A stretch of DNA of 64,000 bases. Origin: Caldifarciminota bacterium (GTDB taxonomy: Bacteria; Hydrothermota; UBA3073). Below are positions 1-9,769 of the stretch, in pieces. Position numbers and translations under genes: made by a program. Under the pieces are notes generated by a model, which saw only the letters and a program-made list of their open reading frames with translations, ran no database searches and was not told where the DNA came from. Every line of letters starts with the position of its first letter. Within the stretch, counting starts at the first letter, position 1. Location: assembly GCA_030606335.1 (NCBI GenBank), contig JAUWGP010000007.1, positions 1-64,000 of the forward strand, read 5' to 3'.

Positions 1-101
1 AAATATTTGAATATTATTGATATATCCTGTTTATCTCCGCACATTCATTAAATATATAAACAATTATAATAATAAATATTTAATAATTTTGAAGAAAAAA
101 C

Positions 102-130
102 TTGACAAAAGTAAAATTATGATATATTAT
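102..130 (+). promoter_or_regulatory. sigma-70-type promoter for the kinase locus
   Basis: TTGACA at 102-107 and TATTAT at 125-130 are separated by exactly 17 bases, and a second TATAAT word overlaps at 130-135. A start near 137 would leave a leader of about 150 bases before the histidine kinase ATG at 288. The same TTGACA-17-TATAAT layout recurs through the window. Confidence 0.7.
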
Positions 131-287
131 ATAATACATGACCACCTAAGATTAAGATTCTTTTATAATTTATATTTGAAAAAACAATAAAATATCATAA
201 TACAATTACCTAATATGTTGTAGATTATCTAACGTAGTATAGAATCTCAATTTACTTACTTAGAGTTATTTTAAACTTTATAAAATC

Positions 288-1679
288 ATGGGTTTTAACC
301 TTATAGAATTACTTCTAAAAAATATAAAGCAATTAAAGGAATTCTGGGTAATCTCTATTATTACCATTATAATACTGGTATTAGCGCCATTAATAATTTT
401 TTTTGGAATTACCCTGATTTTCTTTCAGGAATATGCTGAATGGAAACTCGCTGTGTTATTTATTGCATGCCTGATGATATTTATATCATTCAGTATTTTT
501 TCTCTAATTAGATGGAGAGAACTGAGACAGGTAATCAACCAACGTGAAAAAACCAAAGTTGAATTAAAAAAAAGTGAGGAAAGATTTAGAAGGATGGCAG
601 ATAACTCTCAGGATGGTTTAAGGATAATAGAAAAAGGTGAGATAGTATATATCAATAAGCGTGCTTGTGAGATTTTGGGGTTTTCAAAAGAGGAACTCTC
701 AAGGTTAAGTAGCTTGAATTTAGCTGCACCCGAAGAAAGGAAACACCTTAAAGTAATCTTTGATGAAGCAGAGCGTACAGGAGAACAACCAAAGGAATTA
801 AGATTCTGGATTGTTCAAAAGGATGGTTCACGTCGGTACATACAGAACCGCTATTCGTTAGCTAAAAAAGGAAATGATATAATTAACAAGTTTGTATTCA
901 CTACTGACATTACCAATTTAATGCGCGCAGCAGAAGAATTAAAAAAACATCGTCATCATCTTGAAGAATTGGTGGAGGAGAGAACAGATCAGTTAAAAGA
1001 AATAAACGAAGAGCTTGAATCCTTTACTCATTCTGTGTCTCACGATCTTCGAGCCCCCCTAAGAGCAATACGTGGTTTCTCCGATGCTCTTGCTGAGGAT
1101 TTTACTGACAATCTCAATTCAGAAGGTCATGAATACATTAATCGAATAGCCTCTGCAGCTGATCGCATGGACAGTTTGATAAATGACTTGTTGACCTACA
1201 GTAGGTTAAACCGTGAGGAACTAAAATCTCAATTAATTGACCTTGGTCCTGTAGTTAAAGATGTACTTTCACAACTTGAGGATGAAATCAAAAAGAAAAA
1301 GGCTCAAGTATCTATTGAGGAACCATTACCCTGTATTTTGGGACATCGTGCCACGCTTATACAGGTTATAATGAACATTTTAAGTAACGCTCTAAAGTTT
1401 GTATCTCCTGGAGTACGACCTCAAGTACGCTTATGGTCAGAGGAAAGTAATAATGTTGTTCGTCTATTTGTTGAAGATAATGGTATTGGTATTGATTCAG
1501 AACATCGTGAACGTGTATTCAAAGTTTTTGAACGTTTGCATGGTAGCGAAACCTATCCGGGTACTGGAATTGGTCTTGCCATAGTACGCAAAAGTATAAA
1601 GAGGATGGGTGGACAGGTTGGATTTGACTCAAATCTTGGTCAGGGTAGCAAGTTTTGGATAGAATTACCAAAACAGTGA
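288..1679 (+). CDS. membrane PAS sensor histidine kinase
   Basis: A 463-residue sensor kinase. Two hydrophobic segments (about 20-46 and 53-75) anchor it in the inner membrane. A PAS domain follows (about 97-213), then a coiled linker and a HisKA domain with the phosphoacceptor His252 in SHDLRAPL. The ATPase domain has the N box around 363-370, DNGIG at 397-401 and GTGIGL at 425-430. The kinase core resembles the phytochrome/Cph1-like class that pairs with small Rcp1-type receivers, and such a receiver gene starts 7 bases downstream. No Shine-Dalgarno precedes this ATG. The signal sensed by the PAS domain cannot be read from the sequence. Confidence 0.9.
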   Translation: MGFNLIELLLKNIKQLKEFWVISIITIIILVLAPLIIFFGITLIFFQEYAEWKLAVLFIACLMIFISFSIFSLIRWRELRQVINQREKTKVELKKSEERFRRMADNSQDGLRIIEKGEIVYINKRACEILGFSKEELSRLSSLNLAAPEERKHLKVIFDEAERTGEQPKELRFWIVQKDGSRRYIQNRYSLAKKGNDIINKFVFTTDITNLMRAAEELKKHRHHLEELVEERTDQLKEINEELESFTHSVSHDLRAPLRAIRGFSDALAEDFTDNLNSEGHEYINRIASAADRMDSLINDLLTYSRLNREELKSQLIDLGPVVKDVLSQLEDEIKKKKAQVSIEEPLPCILGHRATLIQVIMNILSNALKFVSPGVRPQVRLWSEESNNVVRLFVEDNGIGIDSEHRERVFKVFERLHGSETYPGTGIGLAIVRKSIKRMGGQVGFDSNLGQGSKFWIELPKQ

Positions 1680-1686
1680 GGAGGTC

Positions 1687-2136
1687 ATGAGTAGTGTAGA
1701 TCCAAATATTTTATTGGTAGAGGATGATCCTAATGATGTTCTACTAATCAAACGTGCCTTTCGTAAGATCAACTTTTCTCATTCTTTACAGGTTGTTGAA
1801 GACGGTGAAGAAGCTATAGCCTATCTTGCAGGTCAAAGCCTGTATGTGAATAGAGAGAGATATCCATTGCCTTCTCTTGTTCTACTGGATATCAAACTAC
1901 CCCGTAAATCTGGTTTCGAAGTTTTGGATTGGCTTCGGAAACAACCGGCTTTAAAGCGCCTTCCTGTAGTTGTAGTTACATCTTCAAGGGATTCTATCGA
2001 CATAAATCGTGCATATGATCTATATGCCAATTCTTATCTTGTTAAACCCTTCAACTTTAATGACTGGTTAGAGATGGTTGAAGCCTTAAATATCTATTGG
2101 TTAACTCTAAATGAAGATCCAGACTTAGAGTTTTGA
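1687..2136 (+). CDS. Rcp1-like single-domain response regulator
   Basis: A 149-residue stand-alone receiver domain. Acidic pocket residues are in VEDDPND (12-17), the phosphoacceptor is Asp68 in LLDIKLP, and the conserved Lys is in LVKPF near 119. There is no output domain. The loop after the second helix is long, as in the Rcp1 family that partners phytochrome-type kinases. A GAGGAGG Shine-Dalgarno overlaps the kinase stop codon, so translation is probably coupled to it. It may accept phosphate from the upstream kinase and act by protein contact or pass it on to the hybrid kinase downstream; that phosphorelay is inference. Confidence 0.9.
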   Translation: MSSVDPNILLVEDDPNDVLLIKRAFRKINFSHSLQVVEDGEEAIAYLAGQSLYVNRERYPLPSLVLLDIKLPRKSGFEVLDWLRKQPALKRLPVVVVTSSRDSIDINRAYDLYANSYLVKPFNFNDWLEMVEALNIYWLTLNEDPDLEF

Positions 2137-2147
2137 GGAAAGAACTT

Positions 2148-4553
2148 ATGAGTAAAAATATATATATACTATTAGTTGATGATAATCCTGACGACCGACT
2201 TCTCGTTATACGTGAGCTCGAAAAAGAGTTTCCAGAGCTCAAAGTAAAGCAAGTTACAAATTTTAGTGTTTTGGATAAGTCGTTAGAAGAGGGCGGTTTT
2301 GATTGTGTCATTACAGATAACAAACTAAACTGGACAGATGGGATTCAAGTCTTACAGATTGCCAAAAAACAATATCCTGACTGTCCTGTAATTATGTTTA
2401 CTGGTACAGGGACTGAAGAGATCGCTGTTCAGGCTATGAAGGCTGGACTTGATGACTATATCATTAAAAACCCCCAACATTTTGCACGTCTATCTGCTTC
2501 AGTTCGGGCTGTACTTGATCGTGTAAATCAACGCATAGCTATGAAAGAAGCAGAAACTCGCTACCGCAATCTATTCAATAGAAGCCCTTTAGGTCTTTAT
2601 AAGGCAACTTCAGCAGGTCGTATAATAGATGCAAATCCATTTATAATTGATATGATAGGCTACCCTAATCAAGAATCTTTGATATCATTATATTTTTCTA
2701 AACTATATGTAAACAAAAAAGACCGCAAGCGCTGGGAGAAGCTAATGAAAGATGAGGGAATTGTACGTAATTTCGAAGCTAAACTATATCGACAAGATGG
2801 GACTACAATATGGACAGTGGATAATTCACGTGCAGTATACGATAATTCAGGCAATTTAGCCTACTATGAAGGTAGCATAGATGATATAACCGAAAGGAAA
2901 AAGGCAGAAGAGGAGTTGAAAACATACCGGCACCACCTCGAGGCTATGGTTGACGAACGAACTTCAGAACTAAAGGAGACTAATATTCAACTTCAAAAGG
3001 AGATAGTCGAGCGAAATAAAGCAAGGGAAATGCTTGCAGCTGAAAAAGAACGTCTTTCTGTAACCCTTCGCTCAATAGGAGATGGTGTAATCACGACTGA
3101 TACAGAAGGTATTATAGTTTTAATAAATAAAGTGGCTGAATATTTAACAGGATGGTCACAGGATGAGGCTGTTGGTAAACCACTTGAGGTCGTTTTTCAT
3201 ATAATTTCTGAAAAAACGCGTAAGATAAGCAAAAATCCTGTAGAGAAAGTACTCAAGTCCGGGAAAACTATGGGCATCTACGAACATACTATACTAATCT
3301 CAAAAGATGGTTTGGAGATAATTATTGAGGACAGTGCTGCTCCAATTAGAGATAAAGATAGCAAGATTGTTGGTGTTGTCCTTGTATTCCGAGATATAAC
3401 TGAGAAGAAGAAAATGGAAGAGCAACTTCAAAGAACTCAGAAACTTGAATCTTTAGGTGTTCTCGCAGGAGGTATTGCCCATGATTTCAACAATATTTTA
3501 ACTGCAATTTTGGGGTATGCCTCTTTAGGTAAAATGTATACGGACCCAAAGAGTAAGGTTTTCGAAAAATTAAATGCAGTAGAAAGGGCTTCATATAGAG
3601 CACGCTATTTAACACAACAACTATTAACCTTTTCCAAGGGTGGGAAACCAATTAAAAATATCACTTCTATATCCAGTTTAATCAAGGATACAGTTAAATT
3701 TTCCCTTAGTGGTTCTAATGTAAGGTGCGAATTTCATATATCAAAAAATCTTTGGACTGCCGAGATAGACGAAGGACAGATTACTCAAACAATAAACAAT
3801 TTAATAATAAACGCAAAGAAAGCTTCATCAAAAGGAGGAATAATAGAAATATGGGCAAAAAATGTTACTGTAAAACCAAAACAAAAGTCACAAATTAATA
3901 AAGGTAGATATATTAAAATCTCCATAAAGGATTATGGTGTTGGTATATCCAAAGAAAATCTAACAAAGATATTTGATCCCTATTTTACAACTAAAAAAGG
4001 AGGAAGTGGTCTTGGCCTTACTATCTCGTATTCTGTTATAAGAAACCATGGTGGATATATTAATGTAGAATCTGAATTAGGAAAAGGAACAACATTTCAT
4101 ATTTACCTACCAGCATCTAAAGAAAATTTAATTGTAAAAAAGGAAGAAACTACTGAACCATCCGAATTCATTGGGGGAAAAATATTGCTGGTAGACGATG
4201 AAAAAGACATATTAGAGACTACTGGTGAGCTGCTAAAGTTACTTGGCTACAATGTAGAATTCGCTGAAGATGGAAGAGAGGCAGTTGAATTATATAAAAA
4301 GGCAAAAAAGAAAAAAAGTCCTTTTGATGTAGTTATAATGGATTTAACGCTTCCTGGTAGAATGGGAGGTAAAGAAGCAATTCAAGAAATTATTAAATTT
4401 GCTCCTGAAGTTAAGGCAATAGTTTCCAGTGGTTATTCAAATGATCCAGTAATGGCAAACTATCAAAAATATGGTTTCAGTGATGTTGTAATCAAACCAT
4501 ATAAACTAAGAGAAATCAAGGAGATATTAAATAAACTGATAAAAAAATCATGA
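2148..4553 (+). CDS. hybrid sensor histidine kinase (REC-PAS-PAS-HK-REC)
   Basis: An 801-residue cytoplasmic hybrid kinase, with no membrane segments. Order: N-terminal receiver (about 1-125, phosphoacceptor about Asp57 in ITDNKLNW), PAS 1 (about 135-255), coiled coil, PAS 2 (about 300-420), HisKA with the NtrB-type HDFNN motif (His about 445), ATPase with a GSGLGL G2 box (about 619-624), and a C-terminal receiver (about 678-801, Asp about 732 in VIMDLTLPG). The start at 2148 is preferred over an upstream TTG at 2133 because GAGGAAAG precedes it at normal spacing. It directly follows the two genes above and forms one operon with them. An N-terminal plus a C-terminal receiver suggests it integrates and passes on phosphoryl signals. 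Confidence 0.88.
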   Translation: MSKNIYILLVDDNPDDRLLVIRELEKEFPELKVKQVTNFSVLDKSLEEGGFDCVITDNKLNWTDGIQVLQIAKKQYPDCPVIMFTGTGTEEIAVQAMKAGLDDYIIKNPQHFARLSASVRAVLDRVNQRIAMKEAETRYRNLFNRSPLGLYKATSAGRIIDANPFIIDMIGYPNQESLISLYFSKLYVNKKDRKRWEKLMKDEGIVRNFEAKLYRQDGTTIWTVDNSRAVYDNSGNLAYYEGSIDDITERKKAEEELKTYRHHLEAMVDERTSELKETNIQLQKEIVERNKAREMLAAEKERLSVTLRSIGDGVITTDTEGIIVLINKVAEYLTGWSQDEAVGKPLEVVFHIISEKTRKISKNPVEKVLKSGKTMGIYEHTILISKDGLEIIIEDSAAPIRDKDSKIVGVVLVFRDITEKKKMEEQLQRTQKLESLGVLAGGIAHDFNNILTAILGYASLGKMYTDPKSKVFEKLNAVERASYRARYLTQQLLTFSKGGKPIKNITSISSLIKDTVKFSLSGSNVRCEFHISKNLWTAEIDEGQITQTINNLIINAKKASSKGGIIEIWAKNVTVKPKQKSQINKGRYIKISIKDYGVGISKENLTKIFDPYFTTKKGGSGLGLTISYSVIRNHGGYINVESELGKGTTFHIYLPASKENLIVKKEETTEPSEFIGGKILLVDDEKDILETTGELLKLLGYNVEFAEDGREAVELYKKAKKKKSPFDVVIMDLTLPGRMGGKEAIQEIIKFAPEVKAIVSSGYSNDPVMANYQKYGFSDVVIKPYKLREIKEILNKLIKKS

Positions 4554-4653
4554 TAAAAAACTATAACCTGTTATATGTATTTATTTAATCTTTAAGCATT
4601 TCTCTCCTTCCTTCCTTCCATTCTTTCCATTCTTTATAAAAAGCACAAAAAAC

Positions 4654-4682
4654 TTGACAAAGATTAAAAATGATGTTATAAT
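4654..4682 (+). promoter_or_regulatory. promoter giving a leaderless transcript
   Basis: TTGACA at 4654-4659 and TATAAT at 4677-4682 are spaced by 17 bases. The ATG of the next gene is at 4689-4691, exactly where transcription should begin, and no Shine-Dalgarno can fit. The mRNA is predicted to be leaderless. The spacer from 4554 contains a pyrimidine-rich CTTCC tract but no clear terminator. Confidence 0.8.
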
Positions 4683-4688
4683 AAAAAT

Positions 4689-5678
4689 ATGAAAGAAGCA
4701 GAGTACTATGATAATCTTGATAATGAACGTGTTAGATGTAAGCTTTGCCCTATTTATTGTATTATTACTCCAGATAAATGTGGTCAATGCAGAGGAAGAA
4801 AAAACATAAACGGCAAATTGTATGCAATCAACTTTGGTGAAACTACATCTACTGCAATGGACACCATTGAAAAAAAGCCTCTCTATCACTTTCATCCAGG
4901 CAAACTCATCCTATCAATTTCCCCAAACTCCTGTAATATGAAATGCCCGTGGTGCCAGAATGCTGAAATTTCCCAGGAGGAGTTTTCAACAAGATTTGTA
5001 TCGCCTGAAGATATGGTTGGAATTGCCATTGAAAACACATCATTTGGAATCGCCTATACCTATACAGAACCTTTAACCTGGTTTGAATACCTAAAAGAAA
5101 CAGGTAGAATTGCTAAGGACAGGGGTTTGAAGAATGTACTTGTTACCAATGGAATGATAAATGAGCAGCCTCTTTTAGATATTCTTCCATTAATTGATGC
5201 CATGAATATAGATATAAAATCCATGAATCCCGATGTATACAAACGTATAGTTAAAGGAGACCTGGATACTGTCCTGAATACTATAAGGATATCAAAGAAA
5301 CATTGTCACATTGAGATAACAAATCTACTTATACCAGAATTTAATGATTCAAAAGAGGATATAAGTAAGCTTATCGATTTTGTAGAGGATATCGGCAAAG
5401 ACACCCCACTTCACTTTTCTCGCTATTTCCCTCATTACAAATGGACTACTCCATCTACACCAGCATCTACAATTATCATGGCTTATAAAATGGCGAAAGA
5501 ACGACTTCATTATGTTTATGTGGGTAATATCTTTATGCAAGATATATCAAATAATACATACTGTCCTGATTGCAACAATCTTCTTGTTGAGCGCTCTTTT
5601 ATGTCAGGAAGAATAGTTGGTGTAAATGATGCAAAGTGTTCTAAATGTGGCAGAAAGGTAGATATAGTGATGACTTGA
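4689..5678 (+). CDS. amrS: AmrS-like radical SAM enzyme (AmmeMemoRadiSam family)
   Basis: A 329-residue radical SAM protein of the group once annotated as pyruvate formate-lyase activating enzyme homologues. The N-terminus has a Cys-rich zinc/iron-like motif (Cys17, 20, 24, 31, 34). The cluster-binding CNMKCPWC motif is Cys82, 86 and 89, preceded by the family-typical PLYHFHPG stretch. The C-terminus adds a zinc-ribbon-like CPDC...CSKC pair, a less usual extension. In other genomes the family occurs beside AMMECR1 and Memo proteins; neither is seen here. Substrate unknown. Start set by the leaderless promoter. Confidence 0.8.
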   Translation: MKEAEYYDNLDNERVRCKLCPIYCIITPDKCGQCRGRKNINGKLYAINFGETTSTAMDTIEKKPLYHFHPGKLILSISPNSCNMKCPWCQNAEISQEEFSTRFVSPEDMVGIAIENTSFGIAYTYTEPLTWFEYLKETGRIAKDRGLKNVLVTNGMINEQPLLDILPLIDAMNIDIKSMNPDVYKRIVKGDLDTVLNTIRISKKHCHIEITNLLIPEFNDSKEDISKLIDFVEDIGKDTPLHFSRYFPHYKWTTPSTPASTIIMAYKMAKERLHYVYVGNIFMQDISNNTYCPDCNNLLVERSFMSGRIVGVNDAKCSKCGRKVDIVMT

Positions 5679-6271
5679 TACCCTTCTATGTAATCTTTGG
5701 CTTCTTGAGTCATTTGGGGATACTGTGAAAAATAATATGAAAGAATATGAAAAACCATTCACCCCGCCTTTGGCGGGGCAGGGACGTCACAGAGTAAATT
5801 TAATTCCCTGTGCTCTCAAAAAACAAGTACTAAAATTAACCACAGATGTTCACAGATAAATAAAAACTTTGAAGTAAGAAACAATCAGTGTAAATCAGCG
5901 CTAATCTGCGTCAGAGAAAATAGAAGTCTTTCGTGTTAATCAGTGTTAAAAAAACAGAGAAATATAAGGTAAAGCGATTAGTCTTGTCCGTGAGATTCCG
6001 TATCCTTTCCATACAGATTATGTGGAATGGATCTTGAGATGGGTAAGAGGTCACAGATGGGAGGAATAAAAATCTTTTATAAATCCCTTAATACTAAAGA
6101 TTCTCTGTGGTTCCCCTGTTAAATAAAGAACCAGGAGTGATTAGTTGTAATTAACTTTGTAAATATTTAACAGGGTGAATCTGTGGTTAGATTTTACACA
6201 TTTCGCTGATAACCGATAATTAATCAGCAAGAGAGGTTTTATTTTGATTTTAAATACTTAATTTTTAATAT
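5679..6271 (+). repeat. spacer of mixed decayed palindromic repeats
   Basis: No convincing gene. It contains a short GC-rich hairpin (CCCCGCC-TTT-GGCGGGG near 5762-5778), degenerate ACCACAGAT / AATCAGTGTAAATCAGCG words near 5840-5950 of a type dispersed in many environmental genomes, and an inverted CCTGTTAAAT...ATTTAACAGG pair (about 6114-6176). AAAAATAATATGAAAG near 5727 also occurs inside the element at 56599. A 33-codon stop-bounded stretch at 5968-6069 reads like a protein tail (YVEWILRWVRGHRWEE) and may be a gene remnant. Confidence 0.55.
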
Positions 6272-9235
6272 ATGTATGGACTTCTATTCCTTTTTTTGGT
6301 TTTACCTGTTCCAAAGGATACAATATTTACAGGTGATGGTACGTGGGGACCCTACTTAATTTCACCTTTCTTAATAGAAAATTCCATCAATGTCACCCTG
6401 AATGATTCTTTTGTACCCTATACTATCTCTTATGACAGGGGTATACTTTTTTTCAATGAACCCATAACAAACAGAGATACAGTTAGATGTAGTTATATAT
6501 CTCTTCCATTTAATCTTGAGAAACAATACTACAAATGGGAAGAATCAGAGGATACAATAGTAGTTGGAGAAACAGTTATCCCTCCTGAGTCATCTGAAAA
6601 ACCAGAAATTAGATTTGGAGGAGAAAAGAGATTTAGTATATCACTTGGCAATCGCAAAGATTTTTCAATAGATCAATCTACAAGGCTCAGTCTTGAAGGT
6701 AAGATTTCAGAGGATCTGAGGATTGAGGGAGAATTATCTGATGAGAACCTTCCTATAAATCCCCAGGGCACTACACAGGAGCTTGCAGATTTTGAAAGTG
6801 CATATATAAAGGTTAGAGGAAAAAATACCTCCCTTCTTCTCGGAGACATTGACCTGTCTTTTGCACCAAATATAGACTACTATCAACCCATACAAAGGAA
6901 AGTCGAGGGTATAAACTTTAAATTCGATAAAGGCAATTATTCATACGATGCAACGGTTTCCCTTGCAAAAGGTATACGCAAGAAAATCAGGTTTGAAGGC
7001 AATGCGGGTAAGCAGGGACCTTATATTCTCTCGCATAAAAGGGCTATAGTCCTTGGTTCTGAAAGGGTTTATGTGGATAGCAGAGAATTAAAAAGAGGTA
7101 AGGAATACCTGATAGATTATGCATCAGCTGAACTTGAATTTAACTCTATATTCCCTATTTCAGGGGGTGAAGAGATTCTCGTTTACTTTGAAGAGACAAA
7201 TGGAGATTATAGACGAGAGACATATGGACTTGAGGCTTCTATGATAGGCGATTTTACACTAAATATTGGTTTCTTCAGGGAATCGGATAATGGTAAACAT
7301 CCCACCACATTTGTACTGTCAGAAGAAGAGAAAAAGATTATTGCCTCATCCACTGACTCGATAGTATGGCTTCCTGGTTTAAGATATGTCGGTGAAAACA
7401 ATGGTGACTATGTCATAGATGATTCGATATTCATATTTGTAGGATATAAGGAAGGAAGCTGGGATGTTAAGTTCAGCGAGGTGGAGAATGGTGACTATGA
7501 ATACAATAACCTGATAGGAGGGTTTGAATTTGTAGGCAAGGAGGAAGGAAGGTTCATACCATATATACCAATTCCAATTCCTTGTGCTCATACACTCTCT
7601 ACTGTTTCTTTAAATAAAAAATTTGGAAACTCTTCAATTTCCGTTGATGGTCTCTTTTCTATAAATGATATAAACTCTCTTCGCGGAGGAGATGAAAGTT
7701 TAGGTAGCAATGGTAATTTATCCTATGCATCAAAAGGTAAGATATATGAATTTAAGGCATCAGTATGGTCAGCTTCAGATAAGTTTTTCTATCCTGATAG
7801 GAGAGAAGAGTGGGGAAGAGGCTATGGTGTAAAATTAGGTTTTACCCCAAAAATGTGGTTTCTTTTTAATGGATATATTGAAGGAGGTGATTCTCATAGG
7901 GGAAACATTGGTTTAAGAGTTGGTTCTGATAAAAAGGGAATTGAGTACAGATGGAACCGGGAAGTGCGGTTTACTGAGACACATTTCAAGGGTTACTACG
8001 GAATTAAGTATTTTTTACCCTATGTTGTTATCAGTGAAATAGAAAGAGAGCTTTTAAAATCAAACTTATATGGTGCGGGCTTAGAAATAGATAAATTTTC
8101 CCTTGAAGTAACCGAAGAGACCAGAGATACTATGTCTTCGGGATGGCAGATTTTCGAAACAACGAGAAATGCAAAATTAAGATTTCATCCCACCAACCTG
8201 GATCTCAATCTGTTTTATAAACAAGGCAAAAGATGGGGAGAGGATTTTAGTCTATTACTTGGTAAACTTTCGGGGTTTTTAGGTAGTAGGTATGTAAATT
8301 TACATCTCATGTATGATCTTTCGCGCAAAGAGAAAACTCTTTATGAAGAAATCTTTTATGAGGTTGAAGAAGGAAAGGGTAATTACTCAAGGGACCCAAT
8401 TACTGGTAAATACTATCCAGATGAGTATGGTAATTATGAAAGACGTCTAATACCTCGAAGTTCTCCTCAACTGGTAAACCAATTCTTTTTCCAGCATATA
8501 ATAAATCTACTTCCTACTGGGGATACAAAAATAACAATAAAAACCATCAAGTCAGGTGAAGGAGATAGAATATCGTTTTGGACAAGAGTTCCTGGGATTA
8601 GTGATAAAAACCACTTTAGTATATCCGCATCTGTAAAGAGTGGTTTATTTACTACATACTACTCTCAGCAGGATATAAGAGATGGCAAGACAGTAGGACA
8701 CACAAAACAGAGACAAGTTTATCTTTTGGAAGCAGGTATAAATCCGTACATTTATGGATTTCCTCTATCCCTTGAATACTCACAGGAAAATTCTTCTGAA
8801 TCATATTTAGACGGAGAAATGATAGCAGAAGAAACCATGAAGGAGGTTAAAGGTAGAATATACCATTCTTTTAAAAGTACCAAAATCTCTTTTACGACTA
8901 CTGTTGGAGAACAGAGAATTAAAGATTTTCTTTATTCTGTAGCATCTCCACTCTTGAAATTAAGATATTTGAAGTTCTCACCTGTTATCTTATATCGAAG
9001 AGATAATAAGGAGATTCTCATAAATGCAGAAATAACAGACAGGAAGGAAATTGATGGTAAGGCATCTTGTGCAATGAAAGCCCTATATCCAACGGGTATA
9101 AGTTATCTTCTTGGATTATCCCTTACTATTAAGCCAAAAGGAAACATACATTATATAATAGATTATGAGGGTAGGAAGAGGGAAGAATATCCATTTGATC
9201 ATACGATGAAGGTTGAGGCAAGAATGTTTTTTTAA
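6272..9235 (+). CDS. large beta-rich outer-membrane/surface protein
   Basis: A 987-residue protein with a short hydrophobic N-terminus (about 2-13) that could be a signal peptide, and no further membrane helices. The first 300 residues hold a repeated motif resembling V-Y-V-D-x-x-x-L-K-R-G-x-x-Y-x-I-D-Y (around 269-285; a weaker form near 55-65). From about residue 310 onward the sequence alternates polar and aromatic/hydrophobic residues and ends in Phe-Phe, as in outer-membrane beta barrels. No named family is recognised with confidence; similar proteins are common in FCB-type candidate phyla. No Shine-Dalgarno precedes the ATG. Role unknown, possibly surface or transport. Confidence 0.7.
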   Translation: MYGLLFLFLVLPVPKDTIFTGDGTWGPYLISPFLIENSINVTLNDSFVPYTISYDRGILFFNEPITNRDTVRCSYISLPFNLEKQYYKWEESEDTIVVGETVIPPESSEKPEIRFGGEKRFSISLGNRKDFSIDQSTRLSLEGKISEDLRIEGELSDENLPINPQGTTQELADFESAYIKVRGKNTSLLLGDIDLSFAPNIDYYQPIQRKVEGINFKFDKGNYSYDATVSLAKGIRKKIRFEGNAGKQGPYILSHKRAIVLGSERVYVDSRELKRGKEYLIDYASAELEFNSIFPISGGEEILVYFEETNGDYRRETYGLEASMIGDFTLNIGFFRESDNGKHPTTFVLSEEEKKIIASSTDSIVWLPGLRYVGENNGDYVIDDSIFIFVGYKEGSWDVKFSEVENGDYEYNNLIGGFEFVGKEEGRFIPYIPIPIPCAHTLSTVSLNKKFGNSSISVDGLFSINDINSLRGGDESLGSNGNLSYASKGKIYEFKASVWSASDKFFYPDRREEWGRGYGVKLGFTPKMWFLFNGYIEGGDSHRGNIGLRVGSDKKGIEYRWNREVRFTETHFKGYYGIKYFLPYVVISEIERELLKSNLYGAGLEIDKFSLEVTEETRDTMSSGWQIFETTRNAKLRFHPTNLDLNLFYKQGKRWGEDFSLLLGKLSGFLGSRYVNLHLMYDLSRKEKTLYEEIFYEVEEGKGNYSRDPITGKYYPDEYGNYERRLIPRSSPQLVNQFFFQHIINLLPTGDTKITIKTIKSGEGDRISFWTRVPGISDKNHFSISASVKSGLFTTYYSQQDIRDGKTVGHTKQRQVYLLEAGINPYIYGFPLSLEYSQENSSESYLDGEMIAEETMKEVKGRIYHSFKSTKISFTTTVGEQRIKDFLYSVASPLLKLRYLKFSPVILYRRDNKEILINAEITDRKEIDGKASCAMKALYPTGISYLLGLSLTIKPKGNIHYIIDYEGRKREEYPFDHTMKVEARMFF

Positions 9236-9620
9236 AAAAATATATATATTAAGATAAATTTTAGAAACTTGACACCATTATCAGTTAATTTTTATTTAAA
9301 ATATCTCTAAAAACCGACTTCATATTAAAATATAGCATTTGAGATAATTTCCAAAATATTTACCTTATAGACTTGCATATACATCGCTATACAATGGCAT
9401 GTATACAGTATATATGGTAACTTAATATTACTTTTGCGATTACCATATCAATATGGGCTTAAAAACGCAAAATCAGCCTGTTTGGGGTTTAAATTAAATC
9501 ATAACTCAAATAAAACATGAAGAACATACAAAAATTGATAAAAAAGTGAACTATTTAACTATTTTCTCAGCAAATTTACACAATCGGGACCAAACTAACT
9601 AAATAAAATAAACATGTCAG
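9236..9620. other. AT-rich spacer without recognisable gene
   Basis: No open frame with coding character. A TTGACA at 9269-9274 has only a poor -10 (TTATTT) 17 bases on. Small dyads (GCATATACAT...ATGTATAC near 9374-9410) are seen. Nothing else is supportable. Confidence 0.5.
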
Positions 9621-9769
9621 TTCATTAGTTAATTGGTTGATTAGGTTAAATGATAAGTGTGGTAGGAGTCCATCTCAATAAACCCAATAAATTTATCCCG
9701 TGAAATACGAAGTATATTTCACTGGGACTCCATGAACCCGATAAACTCAATAACTTAATTTATAAAAGT
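9621..9769 (+). repeat. composite spacer: 8-mer array, bulged hairpin, 9-mer array
   Basis: Starts with period-8 words (TTAGTTAATTGGTTGATTAGG), then period-9 words (CTCAATAAACCCAATAAA), the bulged hairpin at 9696-9727, and period-9 words again up to the epimerase start. The order matches other spacers near 28.6 and 45.9 kb. Confidence 0.75.
9696..9727 (+). repeat. bulged-hairpin repeat, copy 1
   Basis: TCCC + GTGAAAT, a 9-base loop, ATTTCAC, one unpaired T (9723), then GGGA. Outer and inner stems pair perfectly around the single bulge. Confidence 0.75.

Noticed and set aside
5516-5758. 80-codon minus-strand frame at the end of the AmrS-like gene
   Set aside because: Mostly a shadow of the radical SAM gene; no ribosome site or recognisable domain.
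9269-9297. TTGACA promoter after the large envelope gene
   Set aside because: The -10 at the right distance is poor (TTATTT) and no gene starts within 450 bases.
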